A stretch of 64,000 nucleotides of DNA from Obelidium mucronatum (taxonomy: Eukaryota; Chytridiomycota; Chytridiomycetes; Chytridiales; Chytriomycetaceae), in contig JAIVFH010000018.1 in the NCBI GenBank assembly GCA_025765595.1, positions 186,001 to 250,000 on the forward strand, given 5' to 3'. Below, piece after piece: positions 35,056 through 45,970 of the stretch. The stretch's first letter is position 1, and every line of letters starts with the position of its first letter. The notes beneath the pieces are model-generated. The model was not told where the DNA came from, did not search any database, and saw only the letters and a program-made list of their open reading frames with translations. The position numbers and the translations under genes were made by a program.

Positions 35056-35376
35056 CTGAGTTTGTTGCGATTTTACAACACACAAATTATATTTTGAAGA
35101 TGTTGAGCAACAAAATTGGTTGCGAAACTGTTTAAACATGAATGACAATGGGGTCAAATCATTGAAGTTTAGGAATGAATCAAATAGTATACAATACTTA
35201 TTATGTATACTAGTAGCAAAAAGCATCGGTTATCGAATTGTGGCTTGCTTTTTGGTATCACACGCAATTCTTGATCAAAATAATTAAGTGGAAGTCAGGC
35301 AGCGGCGATCTGGTTTTATTCGCCTTATGTGCCGCCAACCTTGCACAATTCCGAACAGTACAATTCCTCAACAAAA

Positions 35377-35477
35377 ATGTCAATTCGGTTCATTGCTCGA
35401 ACCACAACTCGAACCACACGAGATTCCGCTCCTCGGATACGAAACATTCCACCGACACATAGAATAAACTGGCCCCG
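35377..35477 (+). other. Possible alternative first exon encoding a mitochondrial presequence for the lysyl-tRNA synthetase
   Basis: An ATG at 35377 opens a frame beginning MSIRFIARTTTRTTRDSAPR, rich in Arg, Ser and Thr with no acidic residue before residue 17, as in mitochondrial targeting peptides. A GTGTAT donor at 35478 has the phase needed to splice directly to exon 2 of the synthetase at 35873 (Pro-Arg, then Glu-Leu-Lys-Lys). That would replace the cytosolic first exon. The donor is weak, and the frame also stays open to 35661, so a small separate protein is equally possible. Pure inference from sequence. Confidence 0.35.
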
Positions 35478-35743
35478 GTGTATTCATTCATCCGGACGGC
35501 TGCAGTCTCATGTTCTCCTTGAAGTCACTCATTCCAATCGGCAATCCCCCAACACGCTCCATTCATTTGCTAGTTTCACCACGCGTCGCATGAATTCAAA
35601 TGCCGCCTCAGATTTGCCAAAGAAGGTATCGTTGTCGTCGCTTGACAGTCAATCACAATGATTCACATGAATTCGTGGTGGTACTTTTTCTTCTTTTTTC
35701 TCACCAAAAACCAACCTTTATCTCTCGGTCACAACACAACACA

Positions 35744-37719
35744 ATGGCCGACGAATCCGCAAAGACCTACCTCGATGCTGTTACTGGCGAGCAAGTTTCC
35801 AAGTCGTAAGTTTCGGGCGTGTTGTTTTGGTCAAGTGATTTACCGATACTAAGCACTTCACTCAAAACATAGCGAATTGAAGAAGCGCCAAAAGCAAAGA
35901 GAAAAGGATGCCAAGAAGGCTGAAAAGGCTGCTGCTGCCGAACCCGTTGCTAAGGTTGTCAAGGACGGCGAAGATGCCGCTGTGGAGAATGAGGAAGAAA
36001 ACTTCACATCCTCCCAATACTTTGAGTACCGTTCGCGTGCAATCCAAAAGCTCCGTGAGACTCAGAACCCAAATCCTTACCCCCACAAGTTCAACCCTAC
36101 CATCTCCATCTCTGCTTTTATCGAGAAGTTCTCGACTTTGAAGGAGGGTGAGCACTTGGAGGATGTCACTGTGTCGGTTGCTGGCCGTATCCACAACATG
36201 CGTGCTTCTGGAAACAAGATCCGCTTTTTCGACTTGCACGGAGAAGGATTGAAGATCCAAGCCTTGGCCCAAGTTCAGCACCACACTGGTGCCAGACCAT
36301 TTGAAGAGATTCACAACATTTTGAAGCGTGGTGACATCGTCGGGATTACTGGATTCCCAGGAAAATCGAAGAAGGGAGAATTGTCAATCTTCCCAAAGGA
36401 TGTCACACTGTTGTCGCCATGCTTGAGAATGCTTCCCAAGTCCAATTACGGTTTCACTAACCAGGTTATTTGGTTTTTGATGGTTGCGTGCGTTTTAGCT
36501 AAATGATGAAACAAACAGGAATCTCGTTACCGTATGCGATACTTGGATTTGATCATGAACACCAATGTTCGTGACAAATTTATTGTTCGCTCAAAGATTA
36601 TCAACTACCTTCGTGGATTCCTCGACAACTTGGGTTTCCTTGAGGTTGAAACACCAATGATGAACATGATTGCTGGTGGTGCAACTGCCAAGCCATTCGT
36701 GACTCACCACAATGACCTCAAGCTCGACCTCTTTATGCGTATTGCCCCTGAGCTCTTCTTGAAAATGCTTGTCGTTGGTGGTTTTGATCGTGTTTACGAA
36801 ATCGGTCGTCAATTCAGAAATGAGGGGATTGATTTGACTCACAATCCTGAATTCACCACCTGCGAGTTCTACATGGCCTACGCGGACATGTTCGACATCA
36901 TGGAGCTTACCGAGACCCTTGTATCTGGAATGGTCAAGAGCATCACTGGTGGCTACAAGGTTGTGTACCACCCACAGGGTCCAGAAGGAAAGGCTCTTAC
37001 TTTGGACTTTACTCCACCTTTCCGCCGTATTTCCATGATCACGGAACTCGAGCGTCTTTTGGATTGCAAGTTCCCATCTGGAGAAAAACTTGGAACTCCT
37101 GAGGGAGTCAAGTTCTTGGACGATCTGTGCAAGAAGCACAAGGTTGACTGTAGTGCCCCACGAACTGCTTCCAGACTGTTGGACAAGCTTGTTGGAGACT
37201 TTATCGAAGTCCAATGTATCAACCCAACTTTCATTATGGATCATCCACAGATGATGTCTCCGCTGGCCAAGGCTCACCGTAGTAGCAAGGGTCTTTGTGA
37301 ACGCTTCGAATGTTTTGTTGCCACCAAGGAGATCTGCAATGCCTACACCGAGTTGAACGATCCATTTGACCAAAGAGAACGTTTTGACCAACAGGCTAGT
37401 GACAAGGCTGCTGGTGATGATGAAGCCCAGCTTGTCGACGAGACTTTCTGTAACTCTCTTGAGTACGGTTTGCCACCAACTGGTGGTTGGGGTACGTGAT
37501 TTACTGATTTTGAGATGCAAGATCTAAGTCGTTTGGGTAGGAATGGGATTGGACCGTTTGACCATGTTTTTGACCGACTCCAACAACATCAAGGAAGTTC
37601 TGCTCTTCGTAAGTTTTTCGAAGATCTGTTTGTGAGTTTGTTTTGACGAGTTTTTGTACCGTCAGCCTGCCATGAAGCCCGAGACTACCGCCGAACAGGG
37701 CCAGCGTTTTAACGCTTGA
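35744..37719 (+). CDS. KRS1: Lysyl-tRNA synthetase, class II (cytosolic form)
   Basis: Exons 35744-35805, 35873-36464, 36519-37491, 37541-37608 and 37666-37719 give about 582 residues. The N-terminus has a Lys-rich extension ([20 protein letters not shown]) that binds tRNA, then the anticodon-binding OB fold ([20 protein letters not shown]). Class II motifs are seen: motif 1 around [19 protein letters not shown], motif 2 [19 protein letters not shown], motif 3 [19 protein letters not shown]. The enzyme charges tRNA-Lys in the cytosol. Codon bias is strong toward C-ending codons, consistent with high expression. A possible mitochondrial isoform exon lies upstream at 35377-35477. The start ATG follows a CACAACACAACACA leader, a good context. 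Confidence 0.96.
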
Positions 37720-37869
37720 TGAAGATTTACGAGGCATTGCTGGTTGTCTATCTGTCGTTTACTGTTATTTCAAAAAGAAAGACTAAATTAACAGTATGAT
37801 CTGTCAGTTTTTTTTGAGTTAAAAAAGTGTGTTGAGTGTTGACAATTTTCTAAAAACATATCGATTCTG

Positions 37870-38964
37870 ATGACTGCTAGAGTTTTGGGGTTGCTGCTTG
37901 TGAATGCAGGCGCTGTTATGTCGATGTCTGTTGACAGGCGAGATGAACTTAGAGAGTTGTATGCAAACATAACCGGAAATGCGCCTGAATCACCAACAAA
38001 AAACACTGCTTTTGGCGGTAAGACCAACTGATTCATTCCTCATTATTCCAGTGCATAATTGCGTTTGAATCAGTTCGGCACGGGGTTTCAGCTGCCGAAG
38101 GCATTGCTGGCTGTGTGATCGCATTGTCAGGTTTTACCTTCTGCTTCACAGGGAAAAAAGCGTATCTTCCCTCTCTATTTTTTTCCGGATTCTTCACCAT
38201 GGGAATCATTGGATTCACCCTCCTTGATGTCGCTCAGACACGTTGGCATAGTTTCGGCCCCTATGCTGACTGGATCTACTTGCTTCTTCTCACTCCCACA
38301 TCAATTCTCGGAGGACTACTTTTCCGACGTGTTTCACAGCTAGGAGTCGTAATGATTGGCGCACTTCACGGATATTCATGGTCGCAAATTCTTTTGTTCA
38401 CTGGAATCGGTTCTGGATTTCAACAAAGTGCGCATATTATTTTCGTACTAGCTGGAATGAGTATCGGAGCAACGAGCATTTTCTTTATGGAGCATATGGC
38501 ACTTGTTATGGGGACCGCGTTTTCTGGGGGTTTCTTTGTTGCGATTGGTTCGGACTTGTTTGCATGTACAGGGTTTGTTGAGGCTTTGCGAAAGGGAATG
38601 ACAAGTCCGGTTTCGGTGGGGGCAGGAGAAGTCCCTGGAACTGCGTGGGGAATCATGGCGGCGTATTGCCTGCTGGGTATCGCAGGCTGGTGTAAGTTGC
38701 CAATTGATATGTACCTTTCAGCCCACCCCAATTGATTAAATTACTACCAAAAAAGATGTACAAACTAGATCAAGTCCTGCACGTCAACAAACAGATTGGA
38801 ATCCTGCTTATTCAATTTTTGGGGCAAATTTGCCAAGTGCAACACCACCAGTATGGTTTCAAATGCCAGCCAACAAGGCCATAGACGCAGTTGCACCAAC
38901 TCCCAAACCCTTCTCCGTGTATGAAGTAGTTACAACTGCAATAGGAAAGGCGTTGAAGAAGTGA
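37870..38964 (+). CDS. Seven-transmembrane protein of the TM7SF3/TMEM198-like (DUF4203) type
   Basis: Exons 37870-38017, 38074-38691 and 38756-38964 give about 324 residues. The N-terminus MTARVLGLLLVNAGAVMSMS looks like a signal peptide, followed by a short lumenal segment with one N-glycosylation site (ANIT). Then come about seven hydrophobic segments, with Gly-rich repeats (LLLTPTSILGGLLFRRVSQL; IGSDLFACTGFVEALRKG) like those of the DUF4203 family. A cytosolic or lumenal tail rich in Pro ends in IGKALKK. Related proteins act in membrane trafficking or Wnt signalling in animals; the fungal role is unknown. It is the last ordinary gene before the mobile-element region. Confidence 0.65.
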
Positions 38965-39154
38965 CTAGGGAATTTTAATAAACATAATTTTTTCTTTGTT
39001 TAATTGTTACTTGTAGATTTAAATTTCAAAAAGAAAGACCCAAACAAATTGTCAGGTTGCATTGACAAGTTAGCAAAAATCAGTAAGAAAAATAATTAAG
39101 ACTCACAGTTATTTGGCATCACCATGTTGGCCATATGGGCCAATAGTTTGGAGC

Positions 39155-39334
39155 ATGAGCAAATGTGTGAATGCTAAAAAAGCATGCATCACTGAACTTG
39201 AGGGCTCAAACAGACATGTAACAGTCAATGACGTCCATCACCACCTGCATCACAGTGGTCATCACAGTCACCACCACTGTCCACCGCCACCTCCACCAAA
39301 ACCACCTGCACCACCACCTTGCCCACTGTTTTAA
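39155..39334 (+). CDS. Small His/Pro-rich open frame, doubtful
   Basis: A 59-codon frame begins MSKCVNAKKACITELEG and ends in a His-rich run (HHHLHHSGHHSHHHC) followed by PPPPPPKPPAPPP. It sits at the edge of the mobile-element region. Simple-sequence CAC/CCA DNA can give such a frame by chance. No homologue is recognised. Confidence 0.2.
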   Translation: MSKCVNAKKACITELEGSNRHVTVNDVHHHLHHSGHHSHHHCPPPPPPKPPAPPPCPLF

Positions 39335-39339
39335 AGCTT

Positions 39340-40260
39340 ATCAACACCATGTGAGATTATCCAAGCCAAGTTTTCAATCACTGATCCCTTTTCATTTGAC
39401 AACTTCTGCATTATTGTTTGGAAATCTTGAAAGTTTTGCTTGCACCAATTCTGCAAATGCAACCACAGAAACAGAGGTCTTGGAATTGACAGTTTCCATT
39501 GTGTTGGCCTTGTTCCTGTGGCTGGTGGCTGGTTTCCTGTGGCTTGGAGGTTCCTCTTCCTCATATTCCTCAGATATTCCCAATCTTTGCCTCTTTTGCT
39601 ATCTCTTGGCTTATCCTTGCAGTTCTTCTAGGTTCCTCTTTGTTGGTCACTCTTCCTTCCTTTTTCCTTTGTGTGCTATTTTCTTTTCTGGAGTGCTTTG
39701 TTTCTGGGCCTTTTCTTCCAGTTCCTGGTTCTTTTTGGGTTGTTCTTTATTTTTGATCTTTGTGTTTTTAGTTGTTGTTTTCTGTGGTTTTGTTCCTAGG
39801 TCCCTCTTTAGTGGAGCCTTTCTTTTTCCTCCCTCCATTTGCCTTTTTGGCAACTCCCCAAGTAATCAATTGCCTTTTTGTTGTGGTACTTTTTCTTTTA
39901 CTTTGTATCTTAGGTCCGTCCAGGGTTGTATTATAATTCTTCTTATTTTCAGCCTTCTGGACTCCACATTTTTTAATACATTCATGAGTTACTTCTGGTA
40001 TCAGGCCATATCCTGCAACTTGTTCAAATGTGAATTTATCTGTCTTCATGTTCATTGTGCCCTCCTTGTCCTCTGCATGTGGGGTTAGTGGTTGTCCCAT
40101 CCAGTTTCTGAACCATTTTCCTAGCTTTTGTCTGATTTCTTCCTTTGTAAGGTTCTGCTCTTTTTCTGTCTTTCCTCCTGGGTTGCTCTTGGTTGGTAAT
40201 CTTGACCCTATTTCCTCCAACTGTTGCAGTTTCCCTCAGTTTTCTTTTTGGCATTCTTCC
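39340..40260 (-). pseudogene. Lys/Asn-rich decayed mobile-element coding remnant
   Basis: The minus strand holds two open frames, 40220-39768 and 39564-39331, rich in Lys, Asn, Glu and Gln with passages such as KLGKWFRNWMGQPLTPHAED and GYGLIPEVTHECIKKCG. The plus strand shows only a hydrophobic mirror frame caused by pyrimidine richness. The composition and position next to a solo LTR suggest an old transposon protein, but no family is recognised. There is no start or stop that defines a full gene. Confidence 0.3.
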
Positions 40261-40277
40261 TTAATTTTCATACTTAG

Positions 40278-40770
40278 TGTTAGGATTTAGCCGCCTTATA
40301 GGGAAATTTTTCTCCATAGATCTGTAGCTTAGTGGTCATTACGAGCCACTCTCACGGTGGAAACCCAGGTTCGATTCCTGCCAATAACTTTTTACGTCAA
40401 CCTTCTATTTTTGAATTTGTCATCTTTGATTTGTCAGCTTTATCAATCTTTTCAGTTTCATTTTGTGATATCATTCTTGATTTCACATGTTATTGTGCTA
40501 TCACTCTTGCTATCACAATTTTCTGTTTGATTTTCAGTTTGTTTTCTGTTTTGAACTTTTGTTATTTGTAATTCCAGAACTTGCATAAATAGCAAGCTTT
40601 CTGCTCTGAGTTTTAGTTCAGTTTCAATACATTCTGTGTTAGTCTTACAGTTTTGTAACTCTTCGATTCCGTCTCTCTGATCTCAAGCCGTTATTGGTTA
40701 AGCTATGTGCCCCTAAGCCCTCGTGCCTTCAAGAACCCTTAAGTCCTTTATTGACTATCTGGTTCTAACA
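40278..40770 (+). mobile_element. Solo LTR, 493 bp, with 5-bp target-site duplication
   Basis: The segment begins TGTTAGGATT and ends GGTTCTAACA, so the ends are TG...CA inside a 6-base inverted repeat (TGTTAG/CTAACA). It is flanked directly by CTTAG on both sides (40273-40277 and 40771-40775), the 5-bp duplication expected for an LTR retrotransposon integrase. A TATA-like CATAAATAGC near 40585 followed by a T-rich R/U5-like part supports plus orientation. No internal retroelement sequence is present, so it is a solo LTR left by recombination, or a very small nonautonomous element. It contains a tRNA-like sequence at 40319-40385. Confidence 0.82.
40319..40385 (+). repeat. tRNA-Glu-like sequence with A and B boxes inside the solo LTR
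   Basis: An A-box match TAGCTTAGTGG lies at 40325-40335 and a perfect B-box GGTTCGATTCC at 40368-40378, at normal tRNA spacing. The anticodon arm region (GAGCCACTCTCACGGTGG) resembles tRNA-Glu(CUC), and the T-arm pairs over four bases. The acceptor ends do not pair and the anticodon loop lacks the invariant T33 in the best fold, so it is not a working tRNA. It could still be a Pol III promoter. Confidence 0.6.
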
Positions 40771-40850
40771 CTTAGTGTTTCAATGAAGTTGTCATGATTT
40801 CTTCTCTGATCTCCTGCAGTGCTGGGCAGTTGCTAAGAGGCTGTTTCAAG

Positions 40851-43657
40851 CAGTGTTCGGAAATCGTGAATTTTCTTCATGAGAAACACCATCACAATAA
40901 ATGGCTCAGATTTGGCATCATAATTGAGGATATTCATGATATTTGGTGATTAAAACTCATCCGAAAAAAATAACAGTTGAAAAAATAATTCTAAAGTCTA
41001 CAACAAAACAAGATTTGCAGTCAATTGATGGTTAACATGGGAATAATGCTCTCTCATAAAAACCATGAAGTCACGATTCATCCTGAGTAAAACAAGCATT
41101 TCCAGTTCAATTTCTCCAAGAAGCGTGTTTCCTTCGGTCAAGATTGAATTTGCACAAGACAGCATACGCTCACAATATGATTCTGCTGGCAGAGCGCCAA
41201 TTTGGCCTTTTGAACAAGTGGCCATTAACGGAAGAAATCCATACTTCTCCCGTTTTGGGTCAAGTTCCAAAATGTTGTTGTATACAAGCCCAATATCAAT
41301 GTCCATCAGATCATCAACAAGATCTGGGTCAGTGCTTGGAACATTTGGGAAAAATGAGTTCCAGTTAATGTCCATGGTTCTCCAACGCTTGAAGCACTCC
41401 ACTCCTTCGATTCTGGCCGCTTCCTTATTAAATTGAAACATAGGTGGCAAGACAGGCAATTCATCTTCACTGCAGTCATCTTCATCGTCAGTCCAACCAC
41501 TTCCCCCATATTTCACTCCTGAAACCATAGAATCACTCAAAGCGGACTGCTTCCACTTTTTAATTTTCGACACTGGTTTCATTGTTTTCTCAGCTGCAGC
41601 TGGAGCTTCAAACTCAAATCGAGTATACTGTTCTGCAAATGAGACATATTGGTCAAAGAGCAGCTCTTTGGCACGATTTCTTTGAAGGCTTGTGAGATGT
41701 TCACACTTGACAGTTTGGAGATCAAGAAGGGTCGCCAATAGCTGCCGATCACTGCATTCAAACGATGCTCCGGTAGCTGTTTCAGTATCGTTTCCGCAGA
41801 ATCTGCGCTCCACTTCCAGGATTGCTCGGTTGCGACATGTTTGACCAATTGTTGTCAGATGCGTAACTGCCACATTTGTACGTGGAAGTACTGGAGATGT
41901 TCCGATTGCAGCTTGGTCAACAACTTTTAATTCCAAAGCGCGTAGCTTGATTGCAGTAAGTTGGACAATCAAATTTTTGTAGGCGCCATTGAATTGTTGT
42001 TCAGTTTGGGCCAGTTTCGTAGTTAATCGTGTACATTCCAAGATTCCTTCAATTTCAGCAAGAGACGTCCATTCTTCTTCGCTAAGCTTGGGGCAAGGAG
42101 CGGTATTTTTCTCTGATGGTAGTGACATAAACGCTCTCAATCCACGGTTTACACGAAAGATAGAAAACAGCAGTTGATGACAGCTTGATATTCGTGTAGT
42201 GTTCAAGTCCACCTGGATGCGTACATTTGCACAATTGGTAAGTGAATTGCAGACGTTCTCAAACGAATCTCTGCGTTTTTCAGACTGAGAGAAGTAGGTT
42301 CCAACACTGTGGGCCTTTTTAACAAGCGCAACTCCTTCTTGAAAAGGATTGACCACTACACGGTTTTTGATCTGGTCAAAGCTCCAATTGCGGACTTCCC
42401 AACTTTGTCACCATCATGCATAAGGCAGGCTTCAGATTCTATTTCCAACTGAGAAGATACACCAAGAGCAGCCCGATCTTGCATCATGGATGAAATGCAA
42501 TTCTCAAACACAAGGCCAGTGCGCTTTTCAAGCAAGAGTTTGAGCTTCTCAGCAATGCTTTCATCAGTGTTGATCAACGACGCGAAAAAGCCAATGGAAA
42601 CAACGTGATTTGCTTGGTTTTGGGGGTCAACAAACTGTAATCCAACCGCTTGAAACTTCTTTTTGTTTTCCAGTGTTCCTCCATCATGAAGGAGCTGTGC
42701 AAATGAGTTCCCGTGGGCTTGAGATTGTTTCTCGTTCAGAATGTATCTGTTTTCCCAGTCAGTTAAGCCAGTGGATAGAAGTCTGCTTACCTCAGCAATG
42801 TCAAAAACACTTTAAATTCAGCCGTGATCCAAGTTGAAAGGGACTTTGCATTCAGGAATGGTGGTACTTCTGGATAAACCAATGCCGAGAATTGGTTTCG
42901 AAAGTAGGGATCTTCCAATGTTGTTTTTGAAACTCGCATTGGACTATAGCAGTACCATTTCACTTGAGCGGACAAGTAATTTGAGAAGTTGTTGGACAAG
43001 TTGAACGATTTTACACGTTTCAGAGCAACACGTTTTTCTGCTGAAGAGGGGTCCACAAGTGTAAAATTGAGCTGTTGAGCAGCCATATTTGCCTGACTTA
43101 AAGCCTTTTTCTTTGAAGATTCCATTGCAATTGGGTGGGTGGAATGTGATCGAGAAAAGTGGCTGATTCCAGCAGTAGTTGCCCAAGGACCATCAGGTTT
43201 GCTGCGTGAAAGTTTCACCAAGGCATTGCAATCATCCAATTTGCATATATGGGTGTAGCGGCTGTATTCCGGATGCGTTGGTTGCAGTCGTTTCAAACTG
43301 GCCCACAAGGCAGCTGTCTCTTGTCGGCTTCGGGGAGTGTTGGAAGTATAAAGATGGGCATGATTCTGGCAGTTTATGTAAGCAGTCTGGTATCTGCTTT
43401 CTTGCAACGTACCTGATGTGAGGGCAATATCTGCACTTCTGGGGTGCTCTCTCGGCTGTTCATATTCTGGAAGGGGGAGTATTTATTTTTGGAACACTTC
43501 GTAAAACTCCAAGAAACGTGGAGGTAATACCATGAATTTCAAGTCTCGTAATTTAGAAAAACGTGCTGAATTCGCAATTTAGTGTCTTTACAAAGATGCA
43601 TGTTCACAGATTCATGGTGAAGACACTGGTGATAAACTCATAATTTCCGAACACTGG
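40851..43657 (-). mobile_element. Complete hAT-family DNA transposon, 2,807 bp
   Basis: Left end CAGTGTTCGGAAAT at 40851 and the exact reverse complement ATTTCCGAACACTG ending at 43657 form 14-bp perfect terminal inverted repeats; similarity continues imperfectly inward. Both sides are flanked by the same 8 bases, GTTTCAAG (40843-40850 and 43658-43665), which is the hAT-type target duplication. It carries a transposase gene on the minus strand. The unmutated TIRs and duplication suggest a fairly recent insertion. Confidence 0.92.
40998..43407 (-). CDS. hAT transposase with BED-like zinc finger, probably frameshifted
   Basis: Coding blocks run 43407-42787, then through 42750-42577, then 42577-42356, then 42356-40998. 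The first block has a BED-like finger (ICKLDDCNALVKLSRSKPDG and SHFSRSHSTH). A middle block has QLLHDGGTLENKKKFQAVGL with an Asp at a place where hAT catalytic Asp is expected. The last block ends with the C-terminal dimerisation region (YGFLPLMATCSKGQIGALPA, ESYCERMLSCANSI). The first gap is spanned by a likely intron with donor GTAAGC near 42785. Between the last two blocks the frame shifts by one base at about 42356, with no clear intron. Function: cut-and-paste transposition. One point mutation may have inactivated it. Confidence 0.78.
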
Positions 43658-43735
43658 TTTCAAGTATTTTTTCTTCAATCTCTGTTTAGAAAAATGATTG
43701 TGAGTCATGTCTTGTTTTGATTTTCTGTTTCAAGC

Positions 43736-44357
43736 ATGTCAAAGAGCACCTCACAGAAGAAAACTACCACAGCCAAATCCTTCCCAGTACTTATTAAGCC
43801 CTTGCCACATACTCAGCAACTGTTGAACAGTCCAATCAAAGTCATGGCAACTTCCAAAGGTGTGGCAGGCTTCGGCAGAACAGCAAAACGCAATTGGAGA
43901 TGCGGGCCGGACGTCGCGAGTCGTGATACCAGTTGTGCCGTGAGCCGCTCACAGGCCGCTAGCAGCCTGTTGACAAGCCGCAAACAAGCCGCTTGCAACC
44001 CGTGCTTGCTATGGGGACACGCAAAACAAATGAAGCCAATGATCTGCCTGCCGGCCCATTGCATTGGGATAGCAATTGAATTGCCACATTGTTTTGCTTG
44101 AAATACATGCAACCTACTTTATGGTAGCCAAGAACAAGGACCACGTTCACAGTGGCAGGGTAAAGGTGCAGGACAGTTTCAACACAATCTATGATACTGT
44201 TACATCAATAGACCAACTAAGAAACAGTTATCAGTGGTATTTGCGAGACTACAGGAAGTTTGTTTTTGTCAATCTGAATGAGACTGGAAATAGCAAGGCA
44301 CCGCCTAAGCAAGGATGGTTCAATGAGCTGCACGGTCTTTTGAGCATGGTTTTTTGA
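43736..44357 (+). pseudogene. Small ORF of a Harbinger-like element, interrupted by a MITE
   Basis: An open frame starts at 43736 (MSKSTSQKKTTTAKSFPVLI) and reads into the 131-bp insert at 43890. If the insert and one duplicated 7-mer are ignored, the frame continues at GRTAKQMKPM. A second run, 44110-44357, reads AKNKDHVHSGRVKV and YQWYLRDYRKFVFVNLNETG, which looks coding. Because a Harbinger-like transposase remnant lies convergent at 44530-45460, this may be its Myb/SANT partner gene, but no SANT signature was certain. Confidence 0.4.
43890..44020. mobile_element. 131-bp GC-rich MITE with 7-bp target duplication
   Basis: The segment begins GCAATTGGAGATGCGGGCCG and ends GCTTGCTATGGGGACAC; the ends are imperfect inverted repeats. 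GCAAAAC flanks it on both sides (43883-43889 and 44021-44027). The interior is built from GCCGCTCACAGGCCGCT-like units also found at 48275, 48590 and 63565. Confidence 0.75.
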
Positions 44358-44529
44358 GCTCAAATTTGGGATTGGCAGCAGTGTCCTTTGGCAGCAGAAA
44401 GATTCCAACAATGAAAATCTGGATGAACGTATACAAACAGCAAATCAGCTGCTTCTGGAAAATAGCAGTGATGAAGACTCAGAAAAAGCAAAGATAATCA
44501 GGAGGCAGTTGAAGTAGATGAAGACAACA

Positions 44530-45460
44530 CTTCTGATCCAGGTGTCCAATAAAATTATGCAAGATCAAGTTGACTTCAATTAATTGAGCTTGCTGTTGTG
44601 TTGCACCCTTTTGAACTTTATCATTAATCTCTTCCAGAGGGTGGTTGTATGGTTCTGATCCAAGGGTCATTGGAATTCTTTTCCCAAGCCAATTCCATTT
44701 TCAACAATTATTTGTGTTCTTGAATGAATCTCGTTTTACCGTCTTTTGTCGCAATGCATGAGATATGCAACTTCATAAGGAATCATAACATGCTTGAAAA
44801 GACATAGCCAGAGTCAGCAACAATGTGCCCATTTGTCGGACGCTTCTTGTGAATTGTTTGTCCAAACTTTGACATGCTGTTCATGTTACTGCCAGGCAGA
44901 ATGTCATACAAACAAATGGGGCTTGTATGATCCATAACTATTTGAACACTGAAGGCTGGAAAGAAGTGGCAACAATACCATCCTTCAGAATTGAAAGGAC
45001 GCTCAATCGGGAATAGAGAGTCATAGATTGCCTGGGAAGTGTTAGGAAGCCTGCAATTTCCTCAAACTGATCCCGCAAGTTATCCTACTCAGCAGCGGTT
45101 GGCAGTCAGAAAAAGAGCTTTGAAGCCTTCTATTAATGCCTTGGATAACTTGCCATAGAGGGGAATGTACTGGCTCAATCAACTTGACAGTTTCCAGTAA
45201 GACTGGCAATTCATACCAGACTTCTTCATATCTTGGATTGTTCTTGACAATGCGCCATTGGCTTGTTCTTGTTGAAATTGGTTGCTGACGGCTACTTGTG
45301 AAAGATCTGCCATCATGTGTTGCAACAATTAATCCTGCAATTGCGGCTATCACTGCCACATCAATGACTGTTGATGCCAGAATGATTGCTGTCAGTGGAG
45401 GCATGGATGGCAGTTTTTGCTGGTCTTTTTTAAAAAAGAGGTGACAAAAGAGGTGCCAAC
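44530..45460 (-). pseudogene. Decayed PIF/Harbinger-type DDE transposase
   Basis: On the minus strand, one frame reads VQIVMDHTSPICLYDILPGS then IHKKRPTNGHIVADSGYVFS, the usual DDE_4 arrangement (Asp after a hydrophobic strand; later a D-S-G-Y motif). A stop follows (SSML*), then other frames give IPYEVAYLMHC, QIIVENGIGLGKRIP and LIEVNLILHNFI, which match the conserved end of HARBI1-like proteins. Frames change at least twice and stops interrupt, so it is a relic. The upstream block 45460-45042 (PMPPLTAIILASTVIDVAVI) belongs to the same region but is less certain. Confidence 0.6.
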
Positions 45461-45848
45461 CCTCTTTTGAAAAATGAATAAAATGATTTATCTCTTGTTT
45501 TCTCAAATGTTTAGCTGAGGGTCCTAGTTGGAAAGCTAGTCAAAGCGGCTAGAGGTCCTCATAGGATCAGCAGGTTATGTGTTATTTATACTGCCACAAG
45601 GATTTTTTTCTTTGCAAGTATTTTTTATTGGCCACCACCACAATGAAAAATGAAAACAAAAAAATGTGTTTGTGCCGCTGGCCTTTGCTAGAAAACCTTG
45701 GGTAGAAAGAAGCAAGATTGATTAAGTTTTCCTTGTCTTGTATTCAGTCAGATGTTCCAATTAGATTGGAAACAATAAAGGCACAATAAAGACAAAGGAA
45801 TAAACACAACAAAGATGAAGAAAACATCCTCCAAAACAGGCCTTCTTA

Positions 45849-45967
45849 GGGCCCGGTCCACGTGCAAAATTGTCGACAAAATGTGTCGCGAAAAACATCT
45901 TTGGCACTACTCAAAAGACATTTTTTGTGACAACTTTTATCGATGATTTTGCACTTGGACCAGGCCC
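45849..45967. mobile_element. 119-bp Harbinger-type MITE with TTA target duplication
   Basis: Left end GGGCCCGGTCCACGTGCAAA and the reverse complement of the right end GGGCCTGGTCCAAGTGCAAA agree at 18 of 20 bases and nearly fold the whole element into a hairpin. TTA flanks both sides (45846-45848 and 45968-45970), the 3-bp duplication typical of PIF/Harbinger. It may have been mobilised by the relic at 44530-45460. Confidence 0.75.
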
Positions 45968-45970
45968 TTA

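Noticed and set aside
36591..37520. A 309-codon minus-strand frame
   Set aside because: It is the mirror of the lysyl-tRNA synthetase exon, whose strong codon bias leaves the opposite strand open. No motif.
39228..40088. A 286-codon plus-strand frame with many hydrophobic segments
   Set aside because: The hydrophobicity comes from a pyrimidine-rich strand opposite a Lys/Asn-rich reading; no start context or membrane-protein signature.
40319..40385. A functional tRNA-Glu gene
   Set aside because: Acceptor ends do not pair and the anticodon loop lacks T33. Treated as tRNA-like promoter sequence.
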